A DNA stretch of 64,000 nt from Algiphilus sp. (GTDB lineage: Bacteria > Pseudomonadota > Gammaproteobacteria > Nevskiales > Nevskiaceae), in NCBI RefSeq assembly GCF_023145115.1, contig NZ_JAGLEJ010000005.1:1-64000 (forward strand), read 5' to 3'. The translations under genes and the position numbers were made by a program. This document shows positions 42,232 through 52,637 of the stretch, one piece after another. The notes below the pieces were generated by a model. It worked only from the letters and a program-made list of their open reading frames with translations. It searched no databases and was not told where the DNA came from. The stretch's first letter is position 1; every line of letters begins with the position of its first letter.

Positions 42232-42668
42232 ATGCGTTTCCTCCGCGCCGCCCTCGCCTTCCTCGGCGCCGTCATCGTGGCGGCAGCCACGGGCAGCCTG
42301 TGGCAGACCCATCGCAACATCGTCGCCATCGAGACGCTCGGCCACGAGGTCCCGGCCGGACTCGCGCTGCGCACCGCGGGACAGGATCTTGCCGGCTTCG
42401 CACCGATGTACGCCGCATTGTGCGGCACCGCCTTCCTGGTCGCCTTCCCGATCGCGGCCTGGCTCTGGCGAAGACTGGACGGCGGTCGCCTCGCCCTCTT
42501 CGCGGTTGCCGAAGCCGCCGCCGTCCTCACGATGCTGGCGGTCATGGACCTGGCGCTGCCGGTGACCGCCATAGCGGCCGCACGCACGGCACTGGGCACG
42601 GCGGGCCTGGCGCTGGCCGGTGCCGCCGCCGGCGCGGTGTTCGCCGGCGCGACGGCGCCACCACGCGC

Positions 42669-42675
<7 letters not shown>
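42232..42675 (+). CDS. Four-TM membrane protein of unknown function
   Basis: This 147-residue protein has four hydrophobic helices at about 5-22, 60-80, 85-110 and 115-140, with a periplasm-facing segment of about 35 residues after the first. An ATG at 42190 would add 14 polar residues; ATG 42232 begins directly at the first helix. No family is recognised. The stop lies inside the last codons of the convergent ABC transporter, a seven-base tail-to-tail overlap. Confidence 0.6.
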
Positions 42676-44513
<1,838 letters not shown>

Positions 44514-44564
44514 CGCGTCATCGACCGGCGCGACGACCGCGCGAACGCGTACCGCGGTGCGGCG

Positions 44565-44975
44565 CTAGAACTGGATACGGCCGCCTCCGCCCTGTCCGGG
44601 CATGCCGCCACCCTGGCCGCCGCCGTAGCCGCCCTGGCCGGGAGCGATGATGCCGCCGCCCTGCTGCTCGCGGCGCATCCGCTGCATCTCTTCCAGGGTC
44701 TCCTCGAGCGCCTGCTGGGCCACCGACGGGAACTTCTCGAGCGCCTCCTGCATGGTGGTCGCATCGATCTCGAAGTGCAGGGGCAGCGAGCCGGCCGGGG
44801 TCATCAGGCTGGCCTGCCCCTCGAAGACCACCGAACGGCTGTCGTCGTCCTCGCCCTCGGCCGTCACCGGCGTCAGCTTGCGCAGCGTGCCCACGCGGCG
44901 GTCGGTGATGGATTCCTCGCGGTAGAGCTGGGTGGCATCCAGCTTGATCTCCGGCAATTGCTGTTCGTTCGACAT
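44565..44975 (-). CDS. Conserved-looking cytosolic protein with Gly-rich tail, unknown
   Basis: This 136-residue protein has a folded acidic core of about 110 residues with alternating strands (RRVGTLRKLTPV, RSVVFEGQASLMTPAG, LPLHFEIDATT) and a helix, QEALEKFPSVAQQALEETL. The last 30 residues are Gly/Gln repeats. There is no signal peptide or membrane helix. ATG 44975 begins at MSNEQQLPEIKLD. It lies between the third PilT-type ATPase and the ABC exporter on the same strand. I do not recognise the family. Confidence 0.7.
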   Translation of the reverse strand: MSNEQQLPEIKLDATQLYREESITDRRVGTLRKLTPVTAEGEDDDSRSVVFEGQASLMTPAGSLPLHFEIDATTMQEALEKFPSVAQQALEETLEEMQRMRREQQGGGIIAPGQGGYGGGQGGGMPGQGGGGRIQF

Positions 44976-45080
44976 GCCGTGCTCCGAATGACTCGTATGG
45001 ATGGGCCGGCGCGGCGCCGGCGGTCGCAGGCGCACGAGTATAAGGGCGCCCCGCGCGCCCGTTCAGCCGTGGCGCACTGT

Positions 45081-46178
45081 TCAGCTGCCGCCGAAGTGCA
45101 GCTTGGCCTCGAGGTTGGCGCGCGAGTCGGCGTTGTTGAGCGCCTCCTCCTCGCTGATCCGGCCCTCGCGGTAGAGCGTGGCCAGCGCATGGTCGAAGCT
45201 CTGCATGCCGCGGTCGCGCGATGACTCCAGGGCATCGTAGACCTCGTCGATGCGGCCGGCGGTGACGAGCTCGCTGACATAGGGCGTGTTCAGCAGCACT
45301 TCGCAGGCGGCCACGCGATGTCCGTCGACGCCCTGGATCAGGCGCTGCGAGACGATGGCGCGCAGGGTCAGGCCGAGGTCGAGATAGAGCTGCGGGCGCA
45401 GGTCCGCCGGATAGAGGTTCACGATGCGCTGCAGCGCCTGATGGGCATTGTTGGCGTGCAGGGTCGACAGGGTCAGGTGCCCGGTGTTGGCGAGGTGCAG
45501 ACAGGCCTGCATGGTGGCGTGCATGCGCACCTCGCCGATGAGCACCACGTCCGGCGCCTCGCGCATGGCCGCCACCAGCGCCGATTCGTAGTCCGGCACG
45601 TCCAGCCCCACCTCGCGCTGATTGACGATGGCCCGTTGGTGCGAGTGCACGTATTCGATGGGGTCCTCGATCGTCAGGATGTGCCCCTTGGCGGTGCGGT
45701 TGCGGTGATCGACCATCGCGGCGAGCGATGTCGACTTGCCGCAGCCGGTGGCACCCACCACCAGCACGAGACCGCGCCGCTGCATGGCGAGATCGGACAG
45801 GATCGCGGGCAGGCCGAGTGCCTCGATCGACGGAATGTCCGCCCCCACGAAGCGCATCACCATCGCGATGTCGCCGCGCTGGTGGAAGATGTTGGCGCGG
45901 AAGCGCCCCAGACCGCCGGCGTGGGTGGCGAGGTCCACCGAGCGCTCGCGCTTCAGCGCGTCGCGCTGCGCGTCGCTGAGCATGGCATCGGCCATGGCCG
46001 CGATCTCCTCGGCCTTCAGCGGCTGCCGGCCGACCGCGTGCATCTCGCCCTCGATGCGCACCATGGCGGGCGACCCGGTGGTGAAGTAGATGTCCGAGGC
46101 GCGCTTCTCGGCCGCCAGCCGCAGATAGGGCTGCAGGCGCTGGAAGCCCTGCAGCGCGTCGCTGGCGCCCGCGCTCAC
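45081..46178 (-). CDS. Third PilT/PilU-family ATPase (PilU-like, divergent)
   Basis: This 365-residue member of the type IV pilus retraction ATPases follows pilU with a GTGA overlap, starting at GTG 46178. Walker A is GATGCGKSTSLAAM, with Cys in place of the usual Ser. The Asp box ILTIEDPIEYVH and His box HLTLSTLHANN are intact. The Walker B Glu is present in IGEV, but the next motif reads RMHATMQ where PilT and PilU have R-D/T-x-ETM. It is therefore probably able to bind ATP, yet altered around the active site. It could be an accessory retraction motor that replaces or assists PilU. Confidence 0.88.
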   Translation of the reverse strand: MSAGASDALQGFQRLQPYLRLAAEKRASDIYFTTGSPAMVRIEGEMHAVGRQPLKAEEIAAMADAMLSDAQRDALKRERSVDLATHAGGLGRFRANIFHQRGDIAMVMRFVGADIPSIEALGLPAILSDLAMQRRGLVLVVGATGCGKSTSLAAMVDHRNRTAKGHILTIEDPIEYVHSHQRAIVNQREVGLDVPDYESALVAAMREAPDVVLIGEVRMHATMQACLHLANTGHLTLSTLHANNAHQALQRIVNLYPADLRPQLYLDLGLTLRAIVSQRLIQGVDGHRVAACEVLLNTPYVSELVTAGRIDEVYDALESSRDRGMQSFDHALATLYREGRISEEEALNNADSRANLEAKLHFGGS

Positions 46179-47344
46179 CGCCAGCCCCCCGCTCCCTCCT
46201 CGTCATCCTCGCGCATGGTCATGCCCTGCACGCCGGGATCGTTGTGGAGATCCCGGGCGGCGCGATTCGATTCCAACTTGAAGCGCAGGCGCAGCTCGTT
46301 CTGCGAGTCGGCGTTGCGCAGCGCCTCCTCGTAGCTGATGTCGCCGTTCTCGAAGAGATCGAAGAGGTGCTGGTCGAAGGTCTGCATGCCCTGCTCGCGC
46401 GAGCGCGACATGACCTCCTTGATGCCCGAGACCTCGCCCTTGAAGATGAGATCCGACACCAGCGGCGAGTTGAGCATCACCTCGACCGCCGCCTTGCGGC
46501 CGCCGCCCTCGCGCCGCACCAGGCGCTGCGAGAGGATCGCGCGCAGGTTGAGCGACAGGTCCATCAGCACCTGCTCGCGCTTGTCCTCGGGGAAGAAGTT
46601 GATGATGCGGTCCAGCGCCTGGTTCGACGAATTGGCGTGCAGGGTCGACAGCACCAGGTGGCCGGTCTCGGCGAAGTTGATGGCGTACTCCATGGTCTCG
46701 CGGGTACGGATCTCGCCGATGAGGATCACATCCGGCGCCTGACGCAGCGTGTTCTTGAGGGCGTTGTCCCAGTTGTGCGTGTCGACGCCGACCTCGCGCT
46801 GCGTGATCAGGCAGCCGCGGTGCGGGTGCACGAACTCGATGGGATCCTCGATGGTGACGATGTGCCCGCGCGACTCGGCGTTGCGGTGCCCGAGCATGGC
46901 CGCCAGCGAGGTCGACTTGCCGGAGCCGGTCGCCCCCACCATCAGCACCATGCCGCGCTTGGACATGACGATGTCGCCGAGCGCCTTCGGCAGCTGCAGC
47001 TCGTCCAGCGTCGGGATCTCGGTGGTGATCGGGCGCAGCACCGCGCCGGCATGGTTCTGCTGCACGAAGGCATTGACGCGGAAGCGGCCGATGTCCTGCG
47101 GCGCGATCGCGAAGTTGCACTCGTTGGTGGCCTCGAATTCCTTGAGCTGCCGGTCGTTCATGATGGCCCGGACGATCAGCGCCGCGTGCTGCGAGCTGAG
47201 CGGGCGCTCCATCACCGGCGTGAGCTGCCCGTCGATCTTGAGCGCGGGCGGGAAGCCGGCGGAGAGGAAGAGGTCCGATGCCCCGCGGTCCTTGACCGTG
47301 CGCAGCAGCTGGGTGACGAGCTTGACGGCGGCGTCGCGATCCAT
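46175..47344 (-). CDS. pilU: Type IV pilus twitching motility ATPase PilU
   Basis: PilU works with PilT to power pilus retraction. The 389-residue hexameric ATPase has an N-terminal PAS-like domain, then VGATGSGKSTSLAAM, HIVTIEDPIEFVHPH, ILIGEIRTRETM, and GHLVLSTLHANSSNQA. The C-terminal tail of about 30 residues (LESNRAARDL onward) is typical of PilU rather than PilT. It begins 11 bases after the pilT stop. Confidence 0.94.
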   Translation of the reverse strand: MDRDAAVKLVTQLLRTVKDRGASDLFLSAGFPPALKIDGQLTPVMERPLSSQHAALIVRAIMNDRQLKEFEATNECNFAIAPQDIGRFRVNAFVQQNHAGAVLRPITTEIPTLDELQLPKALGDIVMSKRGMVLMVGATGSGKSTSLAAMLGHRNAESRGHIVTIEDPIEFVHPHRGCLITQREVGVDTHNWDNALKNTLRQAPDVILIGEIRTRETMEYAINFAETGHLVLSTLHANSSNQALDRIINFFPEDKREQVLMDLSLNLRAILSQRLVRREGGGRKAAVEVMLNSPLVSDLIFKGEVSGIKEVMSRSREQGMQTFDQHLFDLFENGDISYEEALRNADSQNELRLRFKLESNRAARDLHNDPGVQGMTMREDDEEGAGGWR

Positions 47345-47355
47345 GGCTTACCCGC

Positions 47356-48399
47356 TCAGGCGGCCGAGAAGTCGGCCTTGGAATTGGCGTACATGCGGGC
47401 CTCGGAACTGCTCACCTTGCCCTGACGCACGAGATCCTTGAGATTCTGGTCGAGGGTCTGCATGCCCTCGCGCCCGCCCGTCTGGATGGCGGAGTACATC
47501 TGGGCGATCTTGTTCTCGCGGATCAGGTTCCGGATGGCGGCGTTGCCGATCATGATCTCGTGCGCGGCCACGCGACCGCCGCCCAGCTTCTTGAGCAGTG
47601 ACTGCGAGATCACCGCGCGCAGCGACTCCGAGAGCATGGCCCGCACCATGTCCTTCTCGGCCGCCGGGAAGACGTCGACGATGCGATCGATGGTCTTGGC
47701 CGCGGAGCTGGTATGCAGCGTGCCGAAGACGAGATGGCCGGTCTCGGCCGCGGTCAGCGCCAGCCGGATGGTCTCGAGATCGCGCAGCTCGCCGACCAGG
47801 ATGACGTCGGGGTCCTCGCGCAGCGCCGAGCGCAGCGCCTGGTTGAAGCCTTCGGTATCGCGATGCACCTCGCGCTGGTTGATCAGGCAGCGGTTGGACT
47901 GGTGGACGAACTCGATGGGATCCTCGATGGTGAGGATGTGGCCGTGCTCGTTCTTGTTGATGTAGTCGATCATCGCCGCCAGCGTGGTGGACTTGCCCGA
48001 GCCGGTGGGTCCGGTGACCAGCACGATGCCGCGCGGCACGTCGACGATCTTCTTGAAGATCTCGGGGGCACCGAGATCCTCCAGCGAAAGGATCTTGGAC
48101 GGAATCGTGCGGAACACCGCACCGGCACCGCGGCCCTGATTGAAGGCGTTGACGCGGAAGCGCGCCAGCCCCTGGATCTCGAAGGAGAAATCGGTCTCGA
48201 AGTGCTCGTCGTAGTCCTTGCGCTGCTTGTCGTTCATGATGTCGTAGATCATGGCGTGCACGTCCTTGTGCGACAGCGGCGGCAGGTTGATGCGCTTGAC
48301 GTCACCGTCCACGCGGATCATCGGCTCGACGCCCGACGACAGGTGCAGATCCGATGCGTTCTGCTTGACCGCGAAGGTCAGCAACTGCGTGATGTCCAT
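47356..48399 (-). CDS. pilT: Type IV pilus retraction ATPase PilT
   Basis: PilT depolymerises the pilus and so drives twitching, DNA uptake and surface sensing. The 347-residue protein matches the family length and motifs: AVKQNASDLHLSSG, VTGPTGSGKSTTLAAM (Walker A near 130-138), ILTIEDPIEFVHQS, ILVGELRDLETI (Walker B), GHLVFGTLHTSSA and a C-terminal SSSEARMYANSK. It is the first of three retraction-type ATPases in a row and is divergent from yggS, which is the common order. Confidence 0.97.
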   Translation of the reverse strand: MDITQLLTFAVKQNASDLHLSSGVEPMIRVDGDVKRINLPPLSHKDVHAMIYDIMNDKQRKDYDEHFETDFSFEIQGLARFRVNAFNQGRGAGAVFRTIPSKILSLEDLGAPEIFKKIVDVPRGIVLVTGPTGSGKSTTLAAMIDYINKNEHGHILTIEDPIEFVHQSNRCLINQREVHRDTEGFNQALRSALREDPDVILVGELRDLETIRLALTAAETGHLVFGTLHTSSAAKTIDRIVDVFPAAEKDMVRAMLSESLRAVISQSLLKKLGGGRVAAHEIMIGNAAIRNLIRENKIAQMYSAIQTGGREGMQTLDQNLKDLVRQGKVSSSEARMYANSKADFSAA

Positions 48400-48447
48400 G
48401 TGGCGGGATGCTCCCCGTTTCCCCCTTGCGAGGGCCCAAGACTATAG

Positions 48448-49137
48448 ATGCCGAGCGTGACTGACCATACGAACACGATGACCGAGCGCCTGACGGCACT
48501 GAACGGCCGCATCGCGGCCGCCAGCGCACGCGCCGGCCACGCGGCAGCGGTGACACTGGTCGCGGTTTCGAAGAAGCAGCCGGCCGAGGCCGTGCGCGCC
48601 GCGCGTGCCGCCGGACAGACGGTGTTCGGCGAGAACTACGCCCAGGAGGGCATCGCCAAGCGCGCAGCGCTCGCCGACGATGCGCTCACCTGGCACCACA
48701 TCGGCCCCATCCAGTCCAACAAGTGCGCCGATATCGCCGAGCACTTCGACTGGGCACAGGGCGTCGACCGCGAGCGCATCGTGCGCCGCCTGGGTACGGC
48801 GCGCGGCACCGCGCGTCCGCCGCTGCAGGTCTGCGTGCAGGTCAACGCATCCGGCGAGGCAAGCAAGTCGGGCGTGGCGCCGGACGATGCCGAAGCCCTC
48901 TGCGAGGCCGTGCTCGCCCAGCCCGGGCTGACCCTGCGCGGCCTGATGTGCATTCCCGCCCGCGACGACGGCGAGCGCGCCTTCACCGCGATGCGCGCGC
49001 TGTTCGACCGACTGCGCGACCGCGGCCTGCCGCTGGACACGCTGTCGATGGGCATGAGCGACGATTTCGAGACCGCCATCGCCTGCGGCGCGACCATGGT
49101 GCGCGTCGGCAGCGCGCTGTTCGGCGCCCGGGACTGA
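48448..49137 (+). CDS. YggS-family pyridoxal phosphate homeostasis protein
   Basis: This 229-residue single-domain PLP-binding barrel controls PLP balance and amino-acid pools. The PLP lysine is in TLVAVSKKQP, followed by FGENYAQEG, WHHIGPIQSNK, VCVQVNASGEASKSG and the end LSMGMSDDFETAI and GATMVRVGSALFG. ATG 48448 gives ten extra residues before the conserved start; ATG 48478 (MTERL) is a good alternative. Neither has a clear Shine-Dalgarno sequence. The gene sits beside pilT, as in most gammaproteobacteria. Confidence 0.93.
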   Translation: MPSVTDHTNTMTERLTALNGRIAAASARAGHAAAVTLVAVSKKQPAEAVRAARAAGQTVFGENYAQEGIAKRAALADDALTWHHIGPIQSNKCADIAEHFDWAQGVDRERIVRRLGTARGTARPPLQVCVQVNASGEASKSGVAPDDAEALCEAVLAQPGLTLRGLMCIPARDDGERAFTAMRALFDRLRDRGLPLDTLSMGMSDDFETAIACGATMVRVGSALFGARD

Positions 49138-49305
49138 GACGATGCCCGCGGCACGGCGAGCGAGCGCAGCGGCCGGTGCATGCGCATGTCGGGCACCGGC
49201 GGCGGCCCGGGATGCCGCGCGCAACCGGGTCGCGGGCGGCCACTGAACACGGCGCTGCAGGCTGCCATTCGCTATCCTGCCGATTGGCCCATACCCTCAG
49301 ACGGC

Positions 49306-49974
49306 ATGTCCCAGGACGACGCCAAGCGCCGCGCGGCCGAAGCCGCGCTCACCCATGTCCACGAAGGCGACGTGCTCGGCGTGGGTACCGGATCCACCGT
49401 CAACATCTTCATCGACCTGCTCGCCAGCCGCGGCCCCGGCATCAGGGCGGCGGTCTCGTCGTCGGAAGCCTCGACCGAGCGGCTGCGCAGCCACCGCATC
49501 GCGGTGACGGACCTCAATGAGGCCGGCGGTCTGGACTGCTACATCGACGGCGCCGACGAGGCCGATCCGCACCTGCGGCTGATCAAAGGCGGCGGCGGCG
49601 CGCTGACGCGCGAGAAGATCGTCGCCGAGGCCAGCCGCCGCTTCGTCTGCATCGTCGACGAGAGCAAGTGCGTGCGCGTGCTCGGCGCATTCCCGCTGCC
49701 CGTCGAGGTCATTCCCATGGCGCGCTCGATGGTCGCGCGCAAGCTGGTCGCGCTCGGCGGCCGGCCGGTACTGCGCGAGGGCGTGACCACGGACAACGGG
49801 AACGTCATCCTCGACGTCACCGGGATCGATCTGACCGATCCAGTCGCGATGGAGCGGACTCTCAACCAGATCCCGGGCATCGTCACTGTGGGCCTGTTCG
49901 CCCGACGCGCCGCCGATGTCCTGCTGGTGGGGTCGGCATCCGGGGTCGACATCCGCCGACCCGGCGACCACTGA
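49306..49974 (+). CDS. rpiA: Ribose-5-phosphate isomerase A
   Basis: RpiA interconverts ribose 5-phosphate and ribulose 5-phosphate in the pentose phosphate pathway. The 222-residue protein starts MSQDDAKRRAAEAAL and has GVGTGSTVN, SSSEASTERLRS, the catalytic DGADEAD, LIKGGGGALTREKIVAEAS and VDESK. ATG 49306 matches the family start; the frame is open further upstream but the sequence there is low-complexity. Confidence 0.96.
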   Translation: MSQDDAKRRAAEAALTHVHEGDVLGVGTGSTVNIFIDLLASRGPGIRAAVSSSEASTERLRSHRIAVTDLNEAGGLDCYIDGADEADPHLRLIKGGGGALTREKIVAEASRRFVCIVDESKCVRVLGAFPLPVEVIPMARSMVARKLVALGGRPVLREGVTTDNGNVILDVTGIDLTDPVAMERTLNQIPGIVTVGLFARRAADVLLVGSASGVDIRRPGDH

Positions 49975-50007
49975 CATCCCCATTCCCCCACGCCAAGGAG
50001 CATTCGC

Positions 50008-50577
50008 ATGCCGAACGCAATGACCAAGCTGATCACCGCCCTCGGGTTGAGCCTCGCCCTCGGCCTGACGGCCTGCGGCAACACCGACTCGACCGCGGGC
50101 GACACCAGTGAGGCCGCACCGAGCACCGCCTCGACGGCCGGCACCGCCGGCGAGCCTGCCGCTCCCGCCGCGGCAGCCGGTGACGACGACACCGCTGCAT
50201 CGTCGCCCATGCCCACCGGCCGCCTGCCCGCCCCCGAGGGCGCCAGCGTCTACTTCATCAGCCCGGCCGACGGCGACACCGTCTCCGGTCCGGTGATGGT
50301 GAAGTTCGGCCTCGCCGGCATGGGGGTCGCGCCCGCCGGCATGCACAAGGAGGGCACCGGCCATCACCACCTGCTGGTCGATGTCGACGAGATCCCGACC
50401 GATCGCCCGCTGCCGTCCAACGAGCAGTTCATCCACTTCGGGGGCGGCCAGACCGAGACCGAGCTCGACCTCGAGCCGGGCGAGCACACCCTTCAGCTGG
50501 TGCTGGGCGACTGGAAGCATCAGCCGCACGATCCGGTGGTAAGCAGCGAGCGCATCACCATCACCGTCACCGAGTAG
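50008..50577 (+). CDS. DUF4399 lipoprotein
   Basis: This 189-residue protein has a lipobox (LTA-Cys23), an Ala/Thr/Ser/Asp linker of about 45 residues, and a C-terminal DUF4399 domain (about 75-189). The domain has PADGDTVSGPVMVKFGLAGM, KEGTGHHHLLVD, FGGGQTETELDLEPGEHTL and LGDWKHQPH. The His-rich GHHHLLVD segment suggests metal binding, but this is not established. AAGGAG lies before ATG 50008. It follows rpiA by 33 bases. Confidence 0.87.
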   Translation: MPNAMTKLITALGLSLALGLTACGNTDSTAGDTSEAAPSTASTAGTAGEPAAPAAAAGDDDTAASSPMPTGRLPAPEGASVYFISPADGDTVSGPVMVKFGLAGMGVAPAGMHKEGTGHHHLLVDVDEIPTDRPLPSNEQFIHFGGGQTETELDLEPGEHTLQLVLGDWKHQPHDPVVSSERITITVTE

Positions 50578-50593
50578 AGATCCCGGACAGCAC

Positions 50594-50617
50594 GGGCCGC
50601 GCCGGCGCGCGCGGCCC
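50594..50617 (+). terminator. Hairpin after the DUF4399 gene
   Basis: A nine-base GC stem GGGCCGCGC / GCGCGGCCC with a six-base loop lies 16 bases beyond the stop. It lacks a T tract, so intrinsic termination is uncertain. Confidence 0.4.
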
Positions 50618-50710
50618 GCATCCGGCGCTGCGGCGCGCATCCATCGACGAAGCGCCGCCGCTGGTCGCCCGGGATGCGTTCCCGTCGGCACCAGGACCGA
50701 CACTGGCGCC

Positions 50711-51571
50711 ATGCAATCCGCACCGGCCCCGGCAATCGCATCCCTGTCCCCACCGGAACTGGTGGCGGACGTTCGCGCCCGCCTCGCGGCCGGGCGCCTT
50801 CCCATGCCCACCCTGCCCGATCTGGCCATGCGCATCGACGCCATCGTCGGCTCGGAGGACGCCTGCGCGACCGACGTGGCAGCCGCCATCGCACAGGATC
50901 CGGCGATCGCGGCGCGCCTCATGCACGCCGCCAACAGCGCCTTCAGCGCCAGCCGCGTGCGCGTGCAGACCGTGCAGGCAGCCGTCACACGGCTCGGCCT
51001 CGCCTATACGCGGGCCCTGGTGCATCGCCTCGCGGTCGAGCAGATGTTTCTCGCCCGGCAGAGCTCGCTGCGCGAGTTCGCGCGCCGGCTGTGGAACCGC
51101 AGCCTGGGCGTCGCCGCGCTCAGCGAGGCCCTGGCGCGCGAGTGCACGGGTTTCCGTCCGGAGACCGCCATGCTCGGCGGCCTGCTGCACATGGTCGGTG
51201 CACTGCCCCTGATCCGGCTGCTCGACGACATGCCGGCAGCGGACCTGTCGCCGGCGGCGATCGACGAGCTGGTGACCGCCACGCACCCCGAGATCGGCCG
51301 GGCGCTGCTGGCGCGCTGGGCGTTCCCCGGAATGCTGCAGGAGATCCCGCCGATCGTGGCCGACCCGCACCGCCATCACGGCGGCGCCGCCGAGATCGCC
51401 GATGTCGTCATCGTGGCGGTACACGGCTGGTCCCTGCACGAAGGCAAGACTCCCACGGTCGCGCCGATCAGCGCGCTGGACAAGATGGGCCTCGACGCCG
51501 AAGGCCACTTCCTGGACGCGCCCCCCATCCGGCAGGCGCACGAAGGTGCCAGGGCCCGCCTGGCCGTCTGA
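50711..51571 (+). CDS. HDOD-domain signalling protein
   Basis: This 286-residue protein has a single HDOD domain at about 20-215, an HD-related output domain without phosphodiesterase residues. Visible segments are LPMPTLPDLAMRI, IAQDPAIAARLMHAANSA, VQTVQAAVTRLG and ETAMLGGLLHMVGALPLI. Such proteins act in signalling tied to motility, virulence or stress. No receiver or GGDEF domain is attached. A tail of about 60 residues follows. Confidence 0.85.
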   Translation: MQSAPAPAIASLSPPELVADVRARLAAGRLPMPTLPDLAMRIDAIVGSEDACATDVAAAIAQDPAIAARLMHAANSAFSASRVRVQTVQAAVTRLGLAYTRALVHRLAVEQMFLARQSSLREFARRLWNRSLGVAALSEALARECTGFRPETAMLGGLLHMVGALPLIRLLDDMPAADLSPAAIDELVTATHPEIGRALLARWAFPGMLQEIPPIVADPHRHHGGAAEIADVVIVAVHGWSLHEGKTPTVAPISALDKMGLDAEGHFLDAPPIRQAHEGARARLAV

Positions 51572-51580
51572 GCGCGGCGA

Positions 51581-51979
51581 TCAGTCCGTCGCGATCAGGC
51601 TCTTCGTCACGCGCGCGGTCGCGATGACGCGATCCCCGACGCGCGCGACGACGTCGAGAAAGCAGACGCTGCGCCCCCGCTTGACCACCGAGGCGCTCAC
51701 CACCACCTCGTCACCGAGGCGGGCAGCGCTCATGACGGACACATGCAGATCATGGGTCACCGCCTCCTGCGTGTCGTCGATGACGCCGAGCAGCGCCGCG
51801 TAGGCGCAGACGTCGCATAGCGTGTACAGCACACCGCCGTGCAGCGCACCCGCGGGATTGACGGTGTAGTCGGTCACCGTGAAGTGCAGCGTCGCGCTGC
51901 CGCCATCGCTGGTGATCCGCTGCACGCCCAGATCGCGATGCAGCGGCAGCGCGCGGACGCGGTCGAGCCGTGCGTTCAA
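51581..51979 (-). CDS. PaaI-type hotdog-fold thioesterase
   Basis: This 132-residue protein is a hotdog-fold acyl-CoA thioesterase. The family signature NPAGALHGGVLYTLCDVCAYAA is intact (about 44-66), followed by HDLHVSVMSAARLGDEVVVSASV and an end with FLDVVARVGDRVIATARVT. The start is taken as TTG 51979. It shares TTGA with the stop of the upstream membrane protein and has GGGAG eleven bases before it; no ATG is available. Translation is probably coupled to the preceding genes. Confidence 0.88.
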   Translation of the reverse strand: MNARLDRVRALPLHRDLGVQRITSDGGSATLHFTVTDYTVNPAGALHGGVLYTLCDVCAYAALLGVIDDTQEAVTHDLHVSVMSAARLGDEVVVSASVVKRGRSVCFLDVVARVGDRVIATARVTKSLIATD

Positions 51980-52632
51980 GGAGTCGCTCCCGTTTCGATG
52001 AAGAAGTAGCCGGTGATCAGCGCGCCGGTATACAGCACGCTGATGCCTGCTGCCACCAGCGCGCGCAGCGGCCAGGCGCGCCCGCGCATGAGGCGATGCC
52101 CCCACCAGGCGGCAAGACCCAGCAATGCCTCGGCCGGCAGCACGTAGAGGGCCGCACCCATGAATGCCTCGTCGACCCCGCGCATCGCCCACAACCCGAG
52201 CGGCGCCGCCAGCAGCTCGGCTGCGCCGAACACCACCAGCGCCGCGATCAGCGCGGCGAGCGGTCGCATCCCGCCGCGCGGCATGGCATCGGCACAGCGC
52301 ACGATCACGAACAGCGGGATCATCCACATGCCGGCCATGTACACCGGCACCGCTCCGATGCGCGGCACGCCGTGGTCGAAGAACTGCAGACTGCCGATCT
52401 GCTCGACCAGGATCCAGTCCGGCACTACCTGCAGCAGCGACAGCGGCAGGAGGAAACCCCATAGCACCAGCCACTCGCGCTGGCGTCTCCAGGCGCTCCA
52501 TCCCACCAGCGCTACGTGGTAGCCGACCACCAGGGCGGTGATGGCGATACCGTAGAAACCCGCCGGTGCGAAGCCGAGCGCCAGCACCGCCACGACCCCG
52601 AACAGCGCATGGAAGCCGAGCAGTGCCGCCAT
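51976..52632 (-). CDS. Multi-pass membrane protein, unknown function
   Basis: This 218-residue protein has six or seven hydrophobic helices spanning almost its whole length, with few charged residues. Distinct pieces are QVVPDWILVEQIGSLQFFD, a loop after the third helix, and ARGADAMP-like basic turns. The start may be ATG 52632 or GTG 52641; the latter would give a GTGA overlap with the upstream hydrolase gene. It lies between a MEST-like hydrolase and a thioesterase, all tightly spaced, which suggests a shared acyl or lipid role (inference). No family is recognised with certainty. Confidence 0.7.
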   Translation of the reverse strand: MAALLGFHALFGVVAVLALGFAPAGFYGIAITALVVGYHVALVGWSAWRRQREWLVLWGFLLPLSLLQVVPDWILVEQIGSLQFFDHGVPRIGAVPVYMAGMWMIPLFVIVRCADAMPRGGMRPLAALIAALVVFGAAELLAAPLGLWAMRGVDEAFMGAALYVLPAEALLGLAAWWGHRLMRGRAWPLRALVAAGISVLYTGALITGYFFIETGATP

Positions 52633-52637
52633 GCCGT

